Assembly: GCF_014207745.1 (NCBI RefSeq)
Contig: NZ_JACHJB010000002.1
Span: forward strand, 186,001 to 250,000
Length of the DNA stretch: 64,000 nt
Direction: 5' to 3'
Source of the DNA: Nonomuraea muscovyensis
GTDB lineage: Bacteria > Actinomycetota > Actinomycetes > Streptosporangiales > Streptosporangiaceae
The notes under the pieces were generated by a model, which saw only the letters and a list, made by a program, of their open reading frames with translations, was not told the origin of the DNA and made no database searches. Made by a program: the position numbers and the translations under genes. Below are positions 1-8,060 of the stretch, in pieces. Positions within the stretch are counted from its first letter, which is position 1; every line of letters begins with the position of its first letter.

Positions 1-1266
1 AGCAGCCCCTACAGCCGCGCGCTGGCCGGGGCCGTCCACGACTACGGCCTGCCCCCGGGCGCCGAGGTGGCCCTCATCGGCCACAGCGCCGGCGGCGCGG
101 CCGTCATGAACCTCGCCCAGGACTCCGGCTTCTGCGCCCGCCACACCGTCACCCATGTCGTCGCCGTCGGCTCACCCATCGACTTCAAACGACCCGCCGA
201 CCCGCGCACCTGGGTCGCCAGCGTCACCAACCAGCACGACATCGTCCCCACCCTCGACGGGCAGGGCGCGGGCAGTTGCTTCGACCTGCATCCCCACTGG
301 TACGTGGTCGACTACTTCGACTCCAGGCACCTGTTCCCGCTCTGCCACAGCATCGACCACTACATCGCCAACATCGCCGAGGACCTGCCACGGGCCCGCG
401 ACCAGATCGACGAGCGGCTCGCGCCGTACCGGGGACCGGTCGTGCGCTCGCAGGCGTACCAGCTGTTCGACCGCGCTCCACATCCTGACGGCTTCCCGTT
501 CCTCACCGTGCCCACCCACGCCGTGGACGGGCCGGGCGGGCCGGTCGAACTGCCGATCAGGTGCCATGAGGGCGGCGCCCTCACGGCCTGGTTCGCCGCG
601 GATCCGGTGGCGGCGGCACGCGTGCTGGCGGGGACCGGCCTCGGCCCCGCCGTGCGGGTGGCCGGGCGCGCCCTCGTCGCCCTGCACGCCGCCTGGAACC
701 GGCGCACCAGCGTGGGCGGCTACCGGGAGATCCACCTCGGGATCGTCGTACCCGATCCGTGGCGGCCCCGGTCGCCGGGCGTCTGGGCCGACCTGCTGCG
801 CGGGGCCGACCGGCGGCGCTCCGGCGGCTTCCTGGCCGGTTCGGTGGTCGACGCCGCCGGCGTCCATGCCGTGTCGCCGCGGCTGTGGGGTGACGAGCCG
901 TACCTGGCGCCCCTCGCGTTCGAGCTCACCGACAGGTCCGTACGCATCGCCGCCGGGGCTCCCGGCGACCGGCTGCTCACCCTGCGGGGGTTCCTCGGTC
1001 CCGGCCTGCCCGCGAGCGACCGCGACCTGGTCGGCTACGCGCGGGGAGCGGGCGAGGGGACGCTGCGCTCCTGCGTACGGACACGGGGGCGGGGCCGCCT
1101 GCATCCCGCGCCCCGGGCACGGCTGACCGTCGCGTCACGGTCGGCTCACCCTCTGGCCCACCGGCTCCGCGAGCTGGGCCTCGACGGCGCCCGCCCATTG
1201 CTGTGCCTTTCGGTCCCCGCCCGCCAGACCCGCCAGGACGCCGCCGTGCCCCTGCCGATCCCCTGA
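1..1266 (+). CDS. alpha/beta hydrolase with C-terminal ADC-like domain (5' partial)
   Basis: The reading frame is open from base 1, so the gene starts upstream of the window. The N-terminal part is an alpha/beta hydrolase: the nucleophile elbow GHSAGG lies near the left edge, followed by a probable acid residue in NQHDIVP and a probable catalytic histidine in HSIDHY. This suggests a lipase or esterase. The second half (from about base 690) is a different domain. Its pattern (GGYREIHLGIVV, a LWGDEPYLAPL-type segment, then beta-rich sequence) resembles the acetoacetate decarboxylase-like barrel, which makes the protein a two-domain fusion. No signal peptide can be judged because the N terminus is missing. 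It is followed after 31 bases by a small helical protein gene, probably in the same operon. The substrate is unknown. The hydrolase assignment is firm; the second-domain assignment is tentative. Confidence 0.75.
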   Translation, partial: SSPYSRALAGAVHDYGLPPGAEVALIGHSAGGAAVMNLAQDSGFCARHTVTHVVAVGSPIDFKRPADPRTWVASVTNQHDIVPTLDGQGAGSCFDLHPHWYVVDYFDSRHLFPLCHSIDHYIANIAEDLPRARDQIDERLAPYRGPVVRSQAYQLFDRAPHPDGFPFLTVPTHAVDGPGGPVELPIRCHEGGALTAWFAADPVAAARVLAGTGLGPAVRVAGRALVALHAAWNRRTSVGGYREIHLGIVVPDPWRPRSPGVWADLLRGADRRRSGGFLAGSVVDAAGVHAVSPRLWGDEPYLAPLAFELTDRSVRIAAGAPGDRLLTLRGFLGPGLPASDRDLVGYARGAGEGTLRSCVRTRGRGRLHPAPRARLTVASRSAHPLAHRLRELGLDGARPLLCLSVPARQTRQDAAVPLPIP

Positions 1267-1297
1267 CCCGCCGACCCATCCCTAGCCCGGAGAGCCG

Positions 1298-1540
1298 ATG
1301 CCACCCGACCCCGCGGTGATCGCCGCCCACGCCGTGGTCCTGCAGTCCGATGCCCGTGCGCTCGCCGACTGCGCCGAACGCCTCCAGGCGATCGGAGCGA
1401 GCCTGGAGAGCGGCGGTGAGGCGCCGCACTGGCTGCGCGAGGCGGTGAACGCCCACCTCGCCGCCTGCGCGACCGCCGCCGCCGACCTCACCACGGCCGC
1501 GGCCCGGTTACGCCGCTATGCCGCCCACGCCCGCCCCTGA
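1298..1540 (+). CDS. small helical protein, WXG100/ESX-like in size
   Basis: 80 residues starting at an ATG with a GGAG ribosome site 5-8 bases upstream. The protein is alanine-rich and almost entirely predicted helical, with heptad-like spacing of Ala/Leu. A break near residues 38-45 contains a tryptophan (PHWLREAV), which is compatible with a two-helix hairpin. That size and shape recall WXG100-type proteins that pair with type VII-secreted or hydrolase partners, but no exact WxG motif is present. It sits 31 bases after the hydrolase gene and is probably co-transcribed with it. Function is unknown; a chaperone or partner role for the hydrolase is inference from context. Confidence 0.6.
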   Translation: MPPDPAVIAAHAVVLQSDARALADCAERLQAIGASLESGGEAPHWLREAVNAHLAACATAAADLTTAAARLRRYAAHARP

Positions 1541-1586
1541 CCTGGACGCGGGCCCACTCTGAGTCACCTCGGTAAGGAAGGAAACC

Positions 1587-1856
1587 ATGTTCCACAAGCG
1601 GATTCTTGCCGCGACCGCCGCCCTGGCCACGAGCGCGGCCTTCGTGGTCGCGACCGCCGGGCCAGCCGGCGCCTACAACTTCCCCTTCAACGGCCGGTGC
1701 GGGGATCCGTGGTACTTCGACGCCCCCTCCCACACGATGGCCACCTTCTCCCACATCGACAACGGCACCTACTGGTACAAGATCACCTGGGGTGGTCAGC
1801 CGCCCGTGCCCGGTGACCCGTTGCACCACCACAACTGGTCCGGCTGCCGGAAGTAG
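1587..1856 (+). CDS. small secreted protein of unknown function
   Basis: 89 residues. The start is an ATG preceded by a strong AAGGAAGGA ribosome site. Residues 1-30 form a standard Sec signal peptide (positive KR, Ala-rich hydrophobic core, AGA-like cleavage site before YNF). The mature part is about 60 residues, rich in aromatic residues, histidine and glycine, with two cysteines (in GRCGD and SGCRK) that could form one disulfide. I do not recognise a family. A strong hairpin follows directly, so this looks like the last gene of its transcription unit. A small extracellular protein or inhibitor is plausible but not shown. Confidence 0.7.
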   Translation: MFHKRILAATAALATSAAFVVATAGPAGAYNFPFNGRCGDPWYFDAPSHTMATFSHIDNGTYWYKITWGGQPPVPGDPLHHHNWSGCRK

Positions 1857-1863
1857 CACCGGT

Positions 1864-1896
1864 GGGGGCGGTCGGCCGCCGCGGTCGGCCGCCCCC
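1864..1896. terminator. rho-independent-like hairpin
   Basis: GGGGGCGG at the left pairs with CCGCCCCC at the right; the next bases inward also pair with two mismatches. A short TT follows. It sits 8 bases after the small secreted protein gene and ahead of the converging BtrH-like gene, so it may serve both. Confidence 0.6.
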
Positions 1897-1958
1897 TTAC
1901 CGGCGCTCAGGCCGCCTCGTGGACGGCGCGGGCCGCGTCGAGCCCCGACTCCAGCTGA

Positions 1959-2948
1959 TCAGAGCCGCAATCCGCGCAGCACCTGCATGGCCTCCCGCTC
2001 GATGCGCGAAAGGTCGTGGAGGAGGGCACCGGCCTGCTCAAGGTAGGCCGCGTCGCCGCTCTCCCCGGCCTTCGTGATCAAGGTGGCCGTGTCCGTCCAC
2101 AGCGCGGCGGCCTCGCCGTACAGGCGATGACCGGTGCGGAGGTCGCCGTCCTCGATCAGCTCGGCGCACTCCCCGAGGAAGTCGCGGTAGAGGGCGCGGA
2201 ACAGGGAACCGCCGGTGCCTCCCTTCTCCATGAGCAGTGCGGCCTGCAGCAGGTCCCGTTGGGGATCGTCCGTGCGGAGCAGCCACTTGGGCACCCGGTC
2301 GGCGGCTTTCGCGATGCCGCGATGGCCCAGGTTCGCGATGGGAGCGGTGAGGAAGGCGTCGGCGCATGCCCTGATGGCGGGGATGATCTGCTCCGTCCAG
2401 CGGGGCGGGTGCGCGGGCGAGGTGATGGTGAACGATCGGTTCCTGGCCGTCATCGGGCCGCGTTCGGCCCTCGCCAGGGCGAGACTGGTCCGAGCGGTTC
2501 GCACCGCTCCTCCCTGCTGCTCGGTGTCCACCAGGTAGGCGTTGTGGTCGTCGTAGCCGTACATGGCGACGACATGGCCGCCGAAGTGGATTTTGGAGCG
2601 AAAGTAGTCCAGGTGGTAGCAGTCAAGCTGGAGGCCGACAGGTCGTCCGGCATCGATGGGGGCGGACACGTTCTGCCAAGCCTTGCCGGGCGAGGTGGTC
2701 TCCTCGACACGCAGAGTCAGCCCCAGCCTGGCAGCCAGATTCCTGGTGAGGTCGAAGGGCTTGACCCGGCCTCCGAGGAAGGGGAAGGGCATGGCCTTGC
2801 TGTCCCAGTAGACGAAGGACAGGCCCGAGCCGAGCCCGAACAGCATGGGCTCGGACAGATCGAGCCCCTCATGCCGCAGAAGCACCCCTAGCGCCGTCGT
2901 CTCGCAGTGTTGCATGCCGCGAGCCTGGATGTCCTTCACGATGGTCAT
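1959..2948 (-). CDS. BtrH N-terminal domain-containing protein (DUF4872 type)
   Basis: 329 residues when started at the ATG at 2948, which has a GGGAGGGAA ribosome site; a longer upstream reading frame lacks one. The N terminus contains HCETTALGVLLRHEG, typical of the BtrH N-terminal domain (a papain-like fold with an early Cys and a later His in HFGGHVVAMYGYD). The C-terminal half is helical and resembles DUF4872. In butirosin biosynthesis BtrH is an acyltransferase moving a protein-bound acyl chain; relatives occur in many natural-product loci. Here the neighbour upstream is a CoA-ligase-like gene on the same strand, so an acyl-transfer role is plausible. A palindromic promoter-like site lies about 85 bases upstream of the start. 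Confidence 0.8.
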   Translation of the reverse strand: MTIVKDIQARGMQHCETTALGVLLRHEGLDLSEPMLFGLGSGLSFVYWDSKAMPFPFLGGRVKPFDLTRNLAARLGLTLRVEETTSPGKAWQNVSAPIDAGRPVGLQLDCYHLDYFRSKIHFGGHVVAMYGYDDHNAYLVDTEQQGGAVRTARTSLALARAERGPMTARNRSFTITSPAHPPRWTEQIIPAIRACADAFLTAPIANLGHRGIAKAADRVPKWLLRTDDPQRDLLQAALLMEKGGTGGSLFRALYRDFLGECAELIEDGDLRTGHRLYGEAAALWTDTATLITKAGESGDAAYLEQAGALLHDLSRIEREAMQVLRGLRL

Positions 2949-3031
2949 GGTCGCTTCCCTCCCAAACGGGCGATCAACGTGTGCGGAGTCGACGGTAACG
3001 TCCGCTGTCCAGCACCTTGAGGGAAACAGCT

Positions 3032-3058
3032 TGGACTCTCCCCCAGGGGGAGAGTCCA
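3032..3058 (-). promoter_or_regulatory. MerR-type palindromic operator/promoter
   Basis: Perfect odd palindrome: TGGACTCTCCCCC, one central base, then its complement. Long GC-rich palindromes of this ACTCTCCCC...GGGGAGAGT form are characteristic of MerR-family sites in actinomycetes, lying between a -35 and -10 spaced 19-20 bases. On the minus strand a weak CTGGAC -35 and CAAGCT -10 fit, which would drive the BtrH-like gene. No merR gene is adjacent. The rest of the gap 2949-3291 shows no recognisable gene. Confidence 0.5.
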
Positions 3059-3291
3059 GCTGCGGGGCTGAAGGAAGAACGTTGATCAGACGGACCCGCA
3101 TGTGGTGCCTGACGAACGGCGGGAGGCCGTGGCCGATTCGGTACGGCGACCAACGTCGTCTGCCCGAGACCGTCACCGTCCTTCAGCGCGCGGGCGACGG
3201 CCTCCATCTTCGCGTGCAGAGGGCGAAGCTCCCGCCCTCACTCGGCGCCCGGGAAGGCGAGCGCCAGTCGGCGGCCTCCCCGATCGGCCGC

Positions 3292-4662
3292 TCATGTGGC
3301 CAGGGGGATGATCCTGCGGAACTTGCCGCCGGCCGACCGCTCGGGCGGCTCCTGCGCGCGTTCGACCGTCACGTGACCGGCACGGTGCTCGGTCAGGAGG
3401 TGGGTGATCTCGTCGTGGACCCTCCGCCACACCTGGTCGGGGTCGGCGCCGGTCGCGGGCTTCAGGCGCACGCGCAGGGTGGTGGGCGTGGTCTGGACGA
3501 GCTGGAACTGCTCGATGCCGGGAACACGGTCCAGCAGGGTGCCGAAGGCCATGGGGGAGATGCCGACGCGCTCGCTCCGGCCGCCGGGGAAGGCGAGCAT
3601 CTCCGCCGCGCGGCCCCGCACCTGGACGGCCGGCAGGGGGCTGCCGCACGGGCAGGCGTCGGGCCGCAGCAGGACGTTGTCGCCCAGGTCGTAGCGTAGG
3701 ATCGGCTGGACCCGGTTGGCGAGGTTGCTCAGCAGGACCGTGTGCGAGGGCTGACCCGGGCTGACAGGCCGATGGGCGGCGTCGACCGGTTCCAGCACGG
3801 CCCAGTCGCTGTTGACGTGCAGCCAGTTGTGCGCGCAGCCGTACGCGAGGAAGCCGCACTCGGTGGCGGCGTAGGCGGAGCGGACCTGGGCGCGGAACGC
3901 GCTCGCGATCCTGGCGTGGTTCTCAGCCGTCAGCGCCTCACCGCCGGCGATGATCAACCCTGGGTGGATGCGCAGGCGGCCTGACTCCTGCTCGCCGGCC
4001 AGCAGCCCGAGCATGCTGGAGAAGCCGGTGAGGGAGCTGGGGTTGTACCGGTTGAGCTCGCCGGCCAGGTCGGGCAGCGGCTGGTGAATCGAGAACTCCC
4101 GCAGCATCCAGCTGAGCCGTGGGTGGTCCCGGCGGAACCGCGCCGCTCCGGCGACGGTGGAGAAGTGGCCGCCGGGTGCGGACACGATCGCGGTACGGCC
4201 GGCGCCGCGCAGGAGGCGCATGACGTCGCCGAGCCCCAGCCCGGCGCGGATGCGTTGTCCTACGGCGGTGCCCACGGCCACGGTCCGCTCGTCCTGAAGG
4301 AAGATGCCGCGCAGGCCGCTGGTGCCGGACGTGGTGGCCACGAGGTATCGGCCCTGGAACCGCTCGCCCACGAGGGCGGGGTCGGCCACGAACGTCCGGG
4401 CCTTGTCGAGCGTCACCTCCCGGTCGGTGACCCAGTCGTCGAAGTGGGCCATCAGCGTCGTCTTGTCGGTGACCGGGAGCAGTGCCGGGTCGTCGACGTC
4501 TTCCGGCAGTTCCCGGTACAGCTCGCGGAAATACGGGGAACGGGCGCGAGCGTGGGCCACGATCTCGGCCAGCCGGGCGCGTCGCCGCCGTGCGATCGCC
4601 GCGGGACCCTGTCGCAGAGCGCGTCGCGCGTCGCGGACGAGCGACCGCACGCTTTCGGTCAT
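3292..4662 (-). CDS. phenylacetate-CoA ligase-like adenylate-forming enzyme
   Basis: 456 residues from the ATG at 4662, which is preceded by GGAGGAAGGAA; a 25-residue longer form has no ribosome site. Motifs of the ANL/PaaK-like family are visible: ATTSGTSGLRG (phosphate-binding loop), a central AGGEALT, YAATECGF, and YDLGDNVLL with a following CxCG pair (DACPCGSPLP) seen in the coenzyme F390 synthetase/PaaK branch. The C terminus ends in a basic KFRRIIPLAT-type segment. It should activate a carboxylate as an acyl-adenylate and pass it to CoA or another thiol; the substrate cannot be read from sequence. It lies 71 bases after a TetR gene on the same strand, so the two probably form one operon with the regulator controlling it. 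Confidence 0.8.
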   Translation of the reverse strand: MTESVRSLVRDARRALRQGPAAIARRRRARLAEIVAHARARSPYFRELYRELPEDVDDPALLPVTDKTTLMAHFDDWVTDREVTLDKARTFVADPALVGERFQGRYLVATTSGTSGLRGIFLQDERTVAVGTAVGQRIRAGLGLGDVMRLLRGAGRTAIVSAPGGHFSTVAGAARFRRDHPRLSWMLREFSIHQPLPDLAGELNRYNPSSLTGFSSMLGLLAGEQESGRLRIHPGLIIAGGEALTAENHARIASAFRAQVRSAYAATECGFLAYGCAHNWLHVNSDWAVLEPVDAAHRPVSPGQPSHTVLLSNLANRVQPILRYDLGDNVLLRPDACPCGSPLPAVQVRGRAAEMLAFPGGRSERVGISPMAFGTLLDRVPGIEQFQLVQTTPTTLRVRLKPATGADPDQVWRRVHDEITHLLTEHRAGHVTVERAQEPPERSAGGKFRRIIPLAT

Positions 4663-4733
4663 GGGCAGTTCCTTCCTCCGATGAGCGGACGCCGGTCGCG
4701 TCGGGCCGAGCCCCGCGGCCGTGGGAGGGCGTG

Positions 4734-5360
4734 TCACCGACCGCTGGTGTCGGGCCGCACCGAGAGCAGGCCGTGCACGGCGACGTCGAGGCCGCGCCGG
4801 GCGGCCTCCCAGAGCTCGTCCTGCGACCGGCCGAGCTCGACGCTCGCCAGGCTCGCCTGCTGGACGGCGCCGATCAGGGAGCCGGTCATCGCCGCAGCGG
4901 TGATCGGATCCAGCTCGGGGAACGCCTTCAGCAGCTCGCCGGCGATCCGCCGCTGCAGATCCACCATCAGGTACAGCCCCTTGGCCTGAAGCGCCGGGGT
5001 CGTCAGCATCAGGCGGGTCGCCGCCGACAGCTCCTCGGGCTCCTTGGGGGGCACGGCGGGCCGGCGGCGGGCGGCGTACTCCTGGACCGCCCTCGCCAGG
5101 AGTTCGCCCGGGCCCTCCCGCGGCCGCCGTTTCGCGAGCAACCCGAGCAGCAGGTCGAAGATGTGCTCCGTGTCGGCGAAGACCACCTCGTCCTTGCTGC
5201 GGAAGTAGTTGAAGAACGTCTTGGGATCGACGTCCGCCGCCACGGCGATCTGCGCCACCGTGGTCTGCTCGTACCCCTGCTCGACGAACAGCTTCATGGC
5301 CGCTGTGACGATTCGCTGCCTGGTCAGTCGCTTCTTGCGGTCGCGCCGCGACTCCTGCAT
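4734..5360 (-). CDS. TetR-family transcriptional regulator
   Basis: 208 residues if started at the ATG at 5360 (MQESRRDRKKR); an in-frame ATG at 5381 would add seven residues but falls inside the apparent promoter. The N-terminal HTH is clear: RQRIVTAAMKLFVEQGYEQTTVAQIA followed by DVDPKTFFNYFRSKDEV. The C-terminal ligand domain is unspecific. The gene precedes the CoA-ligase-like gene on the same strand and probably represses its own operon; the effector is likely the acid or the CoA thioester used by that enzyme (inference). Confidence 0.85.
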   Translation of the reverse strand: MQESRRDRKKRLTRQRIVTAAMKLFVEQGYEQTTVAQIAVAADVDPKTFFNYFRSKDEVVFADTEHIFDLLLGLLAKRRPREGPGELLARAVQEYAARRRPAVPPKEPEELSAATRLMLTTPALQAKGLYLMVDLQRRIAGELLKAFPELDPITAAAMTGSLIGAVQQASLASVELGRSQDELWEAARRGLDVAVHGLLSVRPDTSGR

Positions 5361-5369
5361 GGCTCGAAT

Positions 5370-5398
5370 AATACAGTGCATGGAACTTTGGTAGTCAA
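5370..5398 (-). promoter_or_regulatory. putative promoter of the TetR/CoA-ligase operon
   Basis: On the minus strand TTGACT (5393-5398) is followed after 17 bases by TGTATT (5370-5375), in an unusually AT-rich patch for this genome. The predicted transcript would begin within a few bases of the ATG at 5360, giving a nearly leaderless mRNA. TTCCAT occurs twice about 17 bases apart across the promoter and could be part of the TetR operator. Confidence 0.45.
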
Positions 5399-5459
5399 TG
5401 GAATTTTCTACGAGCTGGCGTCCCTGTGTGACCGGCCGGCATGGGGGGACGACGAGAAA

Positions 5460-5492
5460 GGCGCCGGCCTGCTGGCGTAGCAGGCCGGCGCC
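5460..5492 (-). terminator. terminator after the GNAT gene
   Basis: Perfect 14-bp stem (GGCGCCGGCCTGCT with its complement) around a 5-base loop, 21 bases past the stop of the acetyltransferase gene. There is no U tract, as is usual in actinomycetes. Confidence 0.75.
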
Positions 5493-5513
5493 GTGACAGC
5501 CGGCGGCTGTCGA

Positions 5514-6014
5514 TCAGAGCTGGATGTGGAACCGCGCTATCCCGTCCTCCACGGTCACGCGCTGGAAGCCGCACTTCTCCAGCACGCGGACGGACGCGGG
5601 ATTGGTCAGTTCGGCGCCGGCGGACACGGTGTGGACCTCCGGTGCCGAAAGTGCGAAAGCGACCATCGCGCGAGTGGCCTCGGTCGCGTAGCCACGGCCG
5701 CGGCGGGAGTCCACGACGCCGTATCCGATGTCGAGGACGCCGTCACTGGGCGGCCAGAACAGGCCGATCGAGCCGACCACCAGGCCGGTCGTGCGTTCGA
5801 TGATCAGACGCTGGCCGAACGCGCCCAGCGTGTTGCCGGGGTGTTCGGCGATGAAGCCGGCGATGAAGCGGTCGCCTTCGGCGGGGAAGTCGTCGGCCCA
5901 CTGCGCGGACCGAGCGTCGCCGAGGACGGCGGTGGCTTCGTCGGCCGACCACGTCCGCAGGAGGAGGCGGTCGGTGGTCAGCTCGGAATCGGTCGCCGAG
6001 AAGGATGAGGACAT
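5514..6014 (-). CDS. GNAT-family N-acetyltransferase (RimJ/RimL-like)
   Basis: 166 residues. The start ATG has AGGAG eight bases upstream. The N-terminal LTTDRLLLRTW segment is the usual opening of RimJ/RimL-like GNATs. The acetyl-CoA pyrophosphate loop is RRGRGYATEA, and the C-terminal part contains NPASVRVLEKCGFQRV, the standard late helix and strand. It should transfer acetyl from acetyl-CoA to a small amine or a protein N terminus; the acceptor is unknown. A possible short leader reading frame lies in its 5' region. The gene is flanked by its own terminator and is probably monocistronic. Confidence 0.85.
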   Translation of the reverse strand: MSSSFSATDSELTTDRLLLRTWSADEATAVLGDARSAQWADDFPAEGDRFIAGFIAEHPGNTLGAFGQRLIIERTTGLVVGSIGLFWPPSDGVLDIGYGVVDSRRGRGYATEATRAMVAFALSAPEVHTVSAGAELTNPASVRVLEKCGFQRVTVEDGIARFHIQL

Positions 6015-6053
6015 GAGAGAACTCCTGGTCGTAGGTAACGACCGGACCGCGCT

Positions 6054-6113
6054 CTAGCGTCGCGCGGGCCGGAGAAAGGCACGCTGAAGAGGGCTGCTGG
6101 CAGCCATATTCAT
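6054..6113 (-). CDS. possible 19-residue leader peptide upstream of GNAT gene
   Basis: A short reading frame on the same strand as, and 40 bases upstream of, the acetyltransferase gene. It is preceded by AAGGAGG; counting from its third codon, also ATG, the spacing is ideal (9 bases). The peptide is short and ends in basic residues. It could be a translated leader that affects the downstream gene, or chance. Only the ribosome site and position support it. Confidence 0.3.
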   Translation of the reverse strand: MNMAASSPLQRAFLRPARR

Positions 6114-6200
6114 CAGCCTCCTTACATCCGGCGATCACGTGTCTCTCACGCAATCGCGAACGCTAGCAAGATCTCCATTGTCGGGCAACCGGGAACCTGC

Positions 6201-6548
6201 TCAGGCCGCGAACCCCAGCGCCATGGCGGCGACGACCGGAGCCATGTACAGCAGCGGGAACGGGAGGTGCCCGTACGCGCGGGCCCGGAGCACGGTGACG
6301 ACCGCGCCCGCGAAGTACAGCACCAGACCGATCCCGGCGAGGACCCCGATGACCGGCACGAACAGGCCGGCCACCATGCCCAGCGCCCCGGCGGCCTTGG
6401 CCGTGCCGAGCCAGGGCCACCACGAGCGGGGCACCCTGTACTCCGCCAGCGGCTCCACGACCCACGTGGCGCGGGCGAAGACGGACCAGGCCGAGAAACC
6501 GACCCAGGCGGCGGCCAGGAGGGTGACGACGATGTAGGCGGTGGACAT
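6201..6548 (-). CDS. DoxX-family small membrane protein
   Basis: 115 residues with four hydrophobic helices (about residues 5-22, 45-68, 70-88 and 97-114). The first loop contains EPLAEYRVPRSWWPWLGTAKA, which together with the GALG/AG-rich second helix is typical of DoxX-like proteins. The start ATG follows GAGGAG. DoxX proteins are integral membrane proteins often associated with redox or stress functions; a specific role is not visible here. It is separated from the GNAT gene by about 190 bases and is likely transcribed separately. Confidence 0.8.
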   Translation of the reverse strand: MSTAYIVVTLLAAAWVGFSAWSVFARATWVVEPLAEYRVPRSWWPWLGTAKAAGALGMVAGLFVPVIGVLAGIGLVLYFAGAVVTVLRARAYGHLPFPLLYMAPVVAAMALGFAA

Positions 6549-7052
6549 CAGGGATGCTCCTCATCAGGTGTTCGCCGGCGGCGAGACTGCTCCGGCGGGG
6601 TGCTTCGGGTCCGTCACTGCCTCGACACCGGGCGGCACGCGAATGTGACAGGAGGAGCGGACTTCTTTCCGGCCCTCGGTCCCAGGCCCGCTGGGGAGGG
6701 GCACCGGCTCGGGGCCCGGTGACCGCCCGCATGCGCCGAGACCAGTCCGGAACGCCTGATCCCCCCGGGCGCCGAGGTGGAGCCGCGGCCCGTCCTGCCC
6801 CTGCACCCTCACGGATCACGTCAGAACCGTCAGTCCTGCCTTCGGGCGGCCCGCCTGAGCTCGCCGGGGATCACGCGGTGCACCCGAGCGCAGAGTTGAC
6901 GATCTTGCCTGCGATCCTCCCGGGGCCGGTGTCATACTGATCCCGCCCAACCATGATCATTCCCCCGAACGAGGACCAATGGTGGCAAACCGGCACACGC
7001 CAGCGCACCGGCTGCCGCAGCTCAGGCTCAGGGATCGAGGAAAGGAACGAAC
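6549..7052. other. intergenic region, no gene seen
   Basis: About 500 bases between the divergent DoxX and GH16 genes. I see no convincing coding frame, tRNA or hairpin. It should hold both promoters; a CATACT -10-like element near 6932 is the only candidate, without a good -35. Confidence 0.4.
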
Positions 7053-7943
7053 ATGTCCGAACAGGGAATCAACCGGCGTCAGCTGCTGGCCTCGGCCGCG
7101 GCTGTCGGCGGTCTGTCGTTAGGGCTTTCGCTCGTCCCCACCGCGGCGCACGCCGCCCCACCGGCCGACCGCGCCCGTCGCGCCGGAGCCACGTGGGAGA
7201 ACATCATCGACAAGTCCTCCTTCGACAGCCTCTCGGCCTTCAACCAGGAATGGAACTATCTCTATCCCTGGGACGGCAACTCCGACACCCACAACGGCGC
7301 CGCCAGGATGCACTCCAGCCAGGTCTCCGTCAGCCAGGGCGTGCTGACCCTCACGGCGACCCGGCTGGCCGCGCCGGACGGAAACAGCCCGCACGCGCCG
7401 AACGCTCCGCTGTGGTACCGCTCCGGCGCCGTCCACGCCAAGGAGCAGATCCTCGTCAACGACCAGTTCCCCGAGTACGACATCGAGGGTGAGTTCCGCA
7501 CCCAGACCGGCCGGGGCATCTGGCCGGCCTTCTGGACCACCGGCACCTGGCCGGCCTGGCCGCCGGAGACCGACATCCTGGAGTACGTGGGGAATTCCAC
7601 GAACCTGTTCAACACCTGGAACAAGGACGCCGACGGCGGTGAGGTCGTCGAGCGTGAGCCGGTCGAGGTCGAGAACCCCGACGCCTGGCACAAGTACCGC
7701 GTCTGGATGTACAAGGACGGCGACGACGTCATGCTCGACTACTACTTCGACGGGGTCTGGAAGGCGACCCATCGGGGGGTCGGCTGGGCGGGCGTCCCGC
7801 AGCGGCTCATCATCAATCTGCAGATGGGCTCCTACGCCTCCGGCGAGCCCGGCGACAGCGACTGGGACCAGCAGGTGGGCCCGAGCGGCAACACCTATTT
7901 CCGCGCTCGTAACGTGTGGGTCGGTCGTACCCGGGCCTGGTGA
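7053..7943 (+). CDS. secreted glycoside hydrolase family 16 protein
   Basis: 296 residues. The N terminus carries a twin-arginine signal (NRRQLLASAAAV, then a hydrophobic stretch and AHA/A cleavage near residue 34), so export is by Tat in folded form. The catalytic signature of GH16, E-x-D-x-x-E, is E172-T-D-I-L-E177; E172 would be the nucleophile and E177 the acid/base. The jelly-roll framework is visible around it (FRTQTGRGIWPAFWTTG and LIINLQMGSY). GH16 enzymes cleave beta-1,3/1,4-glucans or galactans; aromatic WPAWPPETD before the active site favours a laminarinase-like role, but the substrate is not certain. The start ATG follows GAGGAAAGGA. It stands alone, with no sugar transporter next to it. 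Confidence 0.88.
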   Translation: MSEQGINRRQLLASAAAVGGLSLGLSLVPTAAHAAPPADRARRAGATWENIIDKSSFDSLSAFNQEWNYLYPWDGNSDTHNGAARMHSSQVSVSQGVLTLTATRLAAPDGNSPHAPNAPLWYRSGAVHAKEQILVNDQFPEYDIEGEFRTQTGRGIWPAFWTTGTWPAWPPETDILEYVGNSTNLFNTWNKDADGGEVVEREPVEVENPDAWHKYRVWMYKDGDDVMLDYYFDGVWKATHRGVGWAGVPQRLIINLQMGSYASGEPGDSDWDQQVGPSGNTYFRARNVWVGRTRAW

Positions 7944-8060
7944 ATGCGTCGGCCCTGTAGCGCACGGCGTCAGCCCTGACCTCTGCCGCTCCCGCCGGGT
8001 CGGCCGGGTGAATCCGCGCCATCGCCCCGGGCCCCGCGGCCCGGGGCTTCGGACTGTCGC

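Noticed and set aside
42-1104. Long open frames opposite and alongside the first hydrolase gene
   Set aside because: They lack ribosome sites and family motifs; at this GC content they are mirror frames of the real gene.
3059-3291. Possible gene fragments between the BtrH-like and CoA-ligase genes
   Set aside because: Several frames are open but none shows a known motif or a ribosome site.
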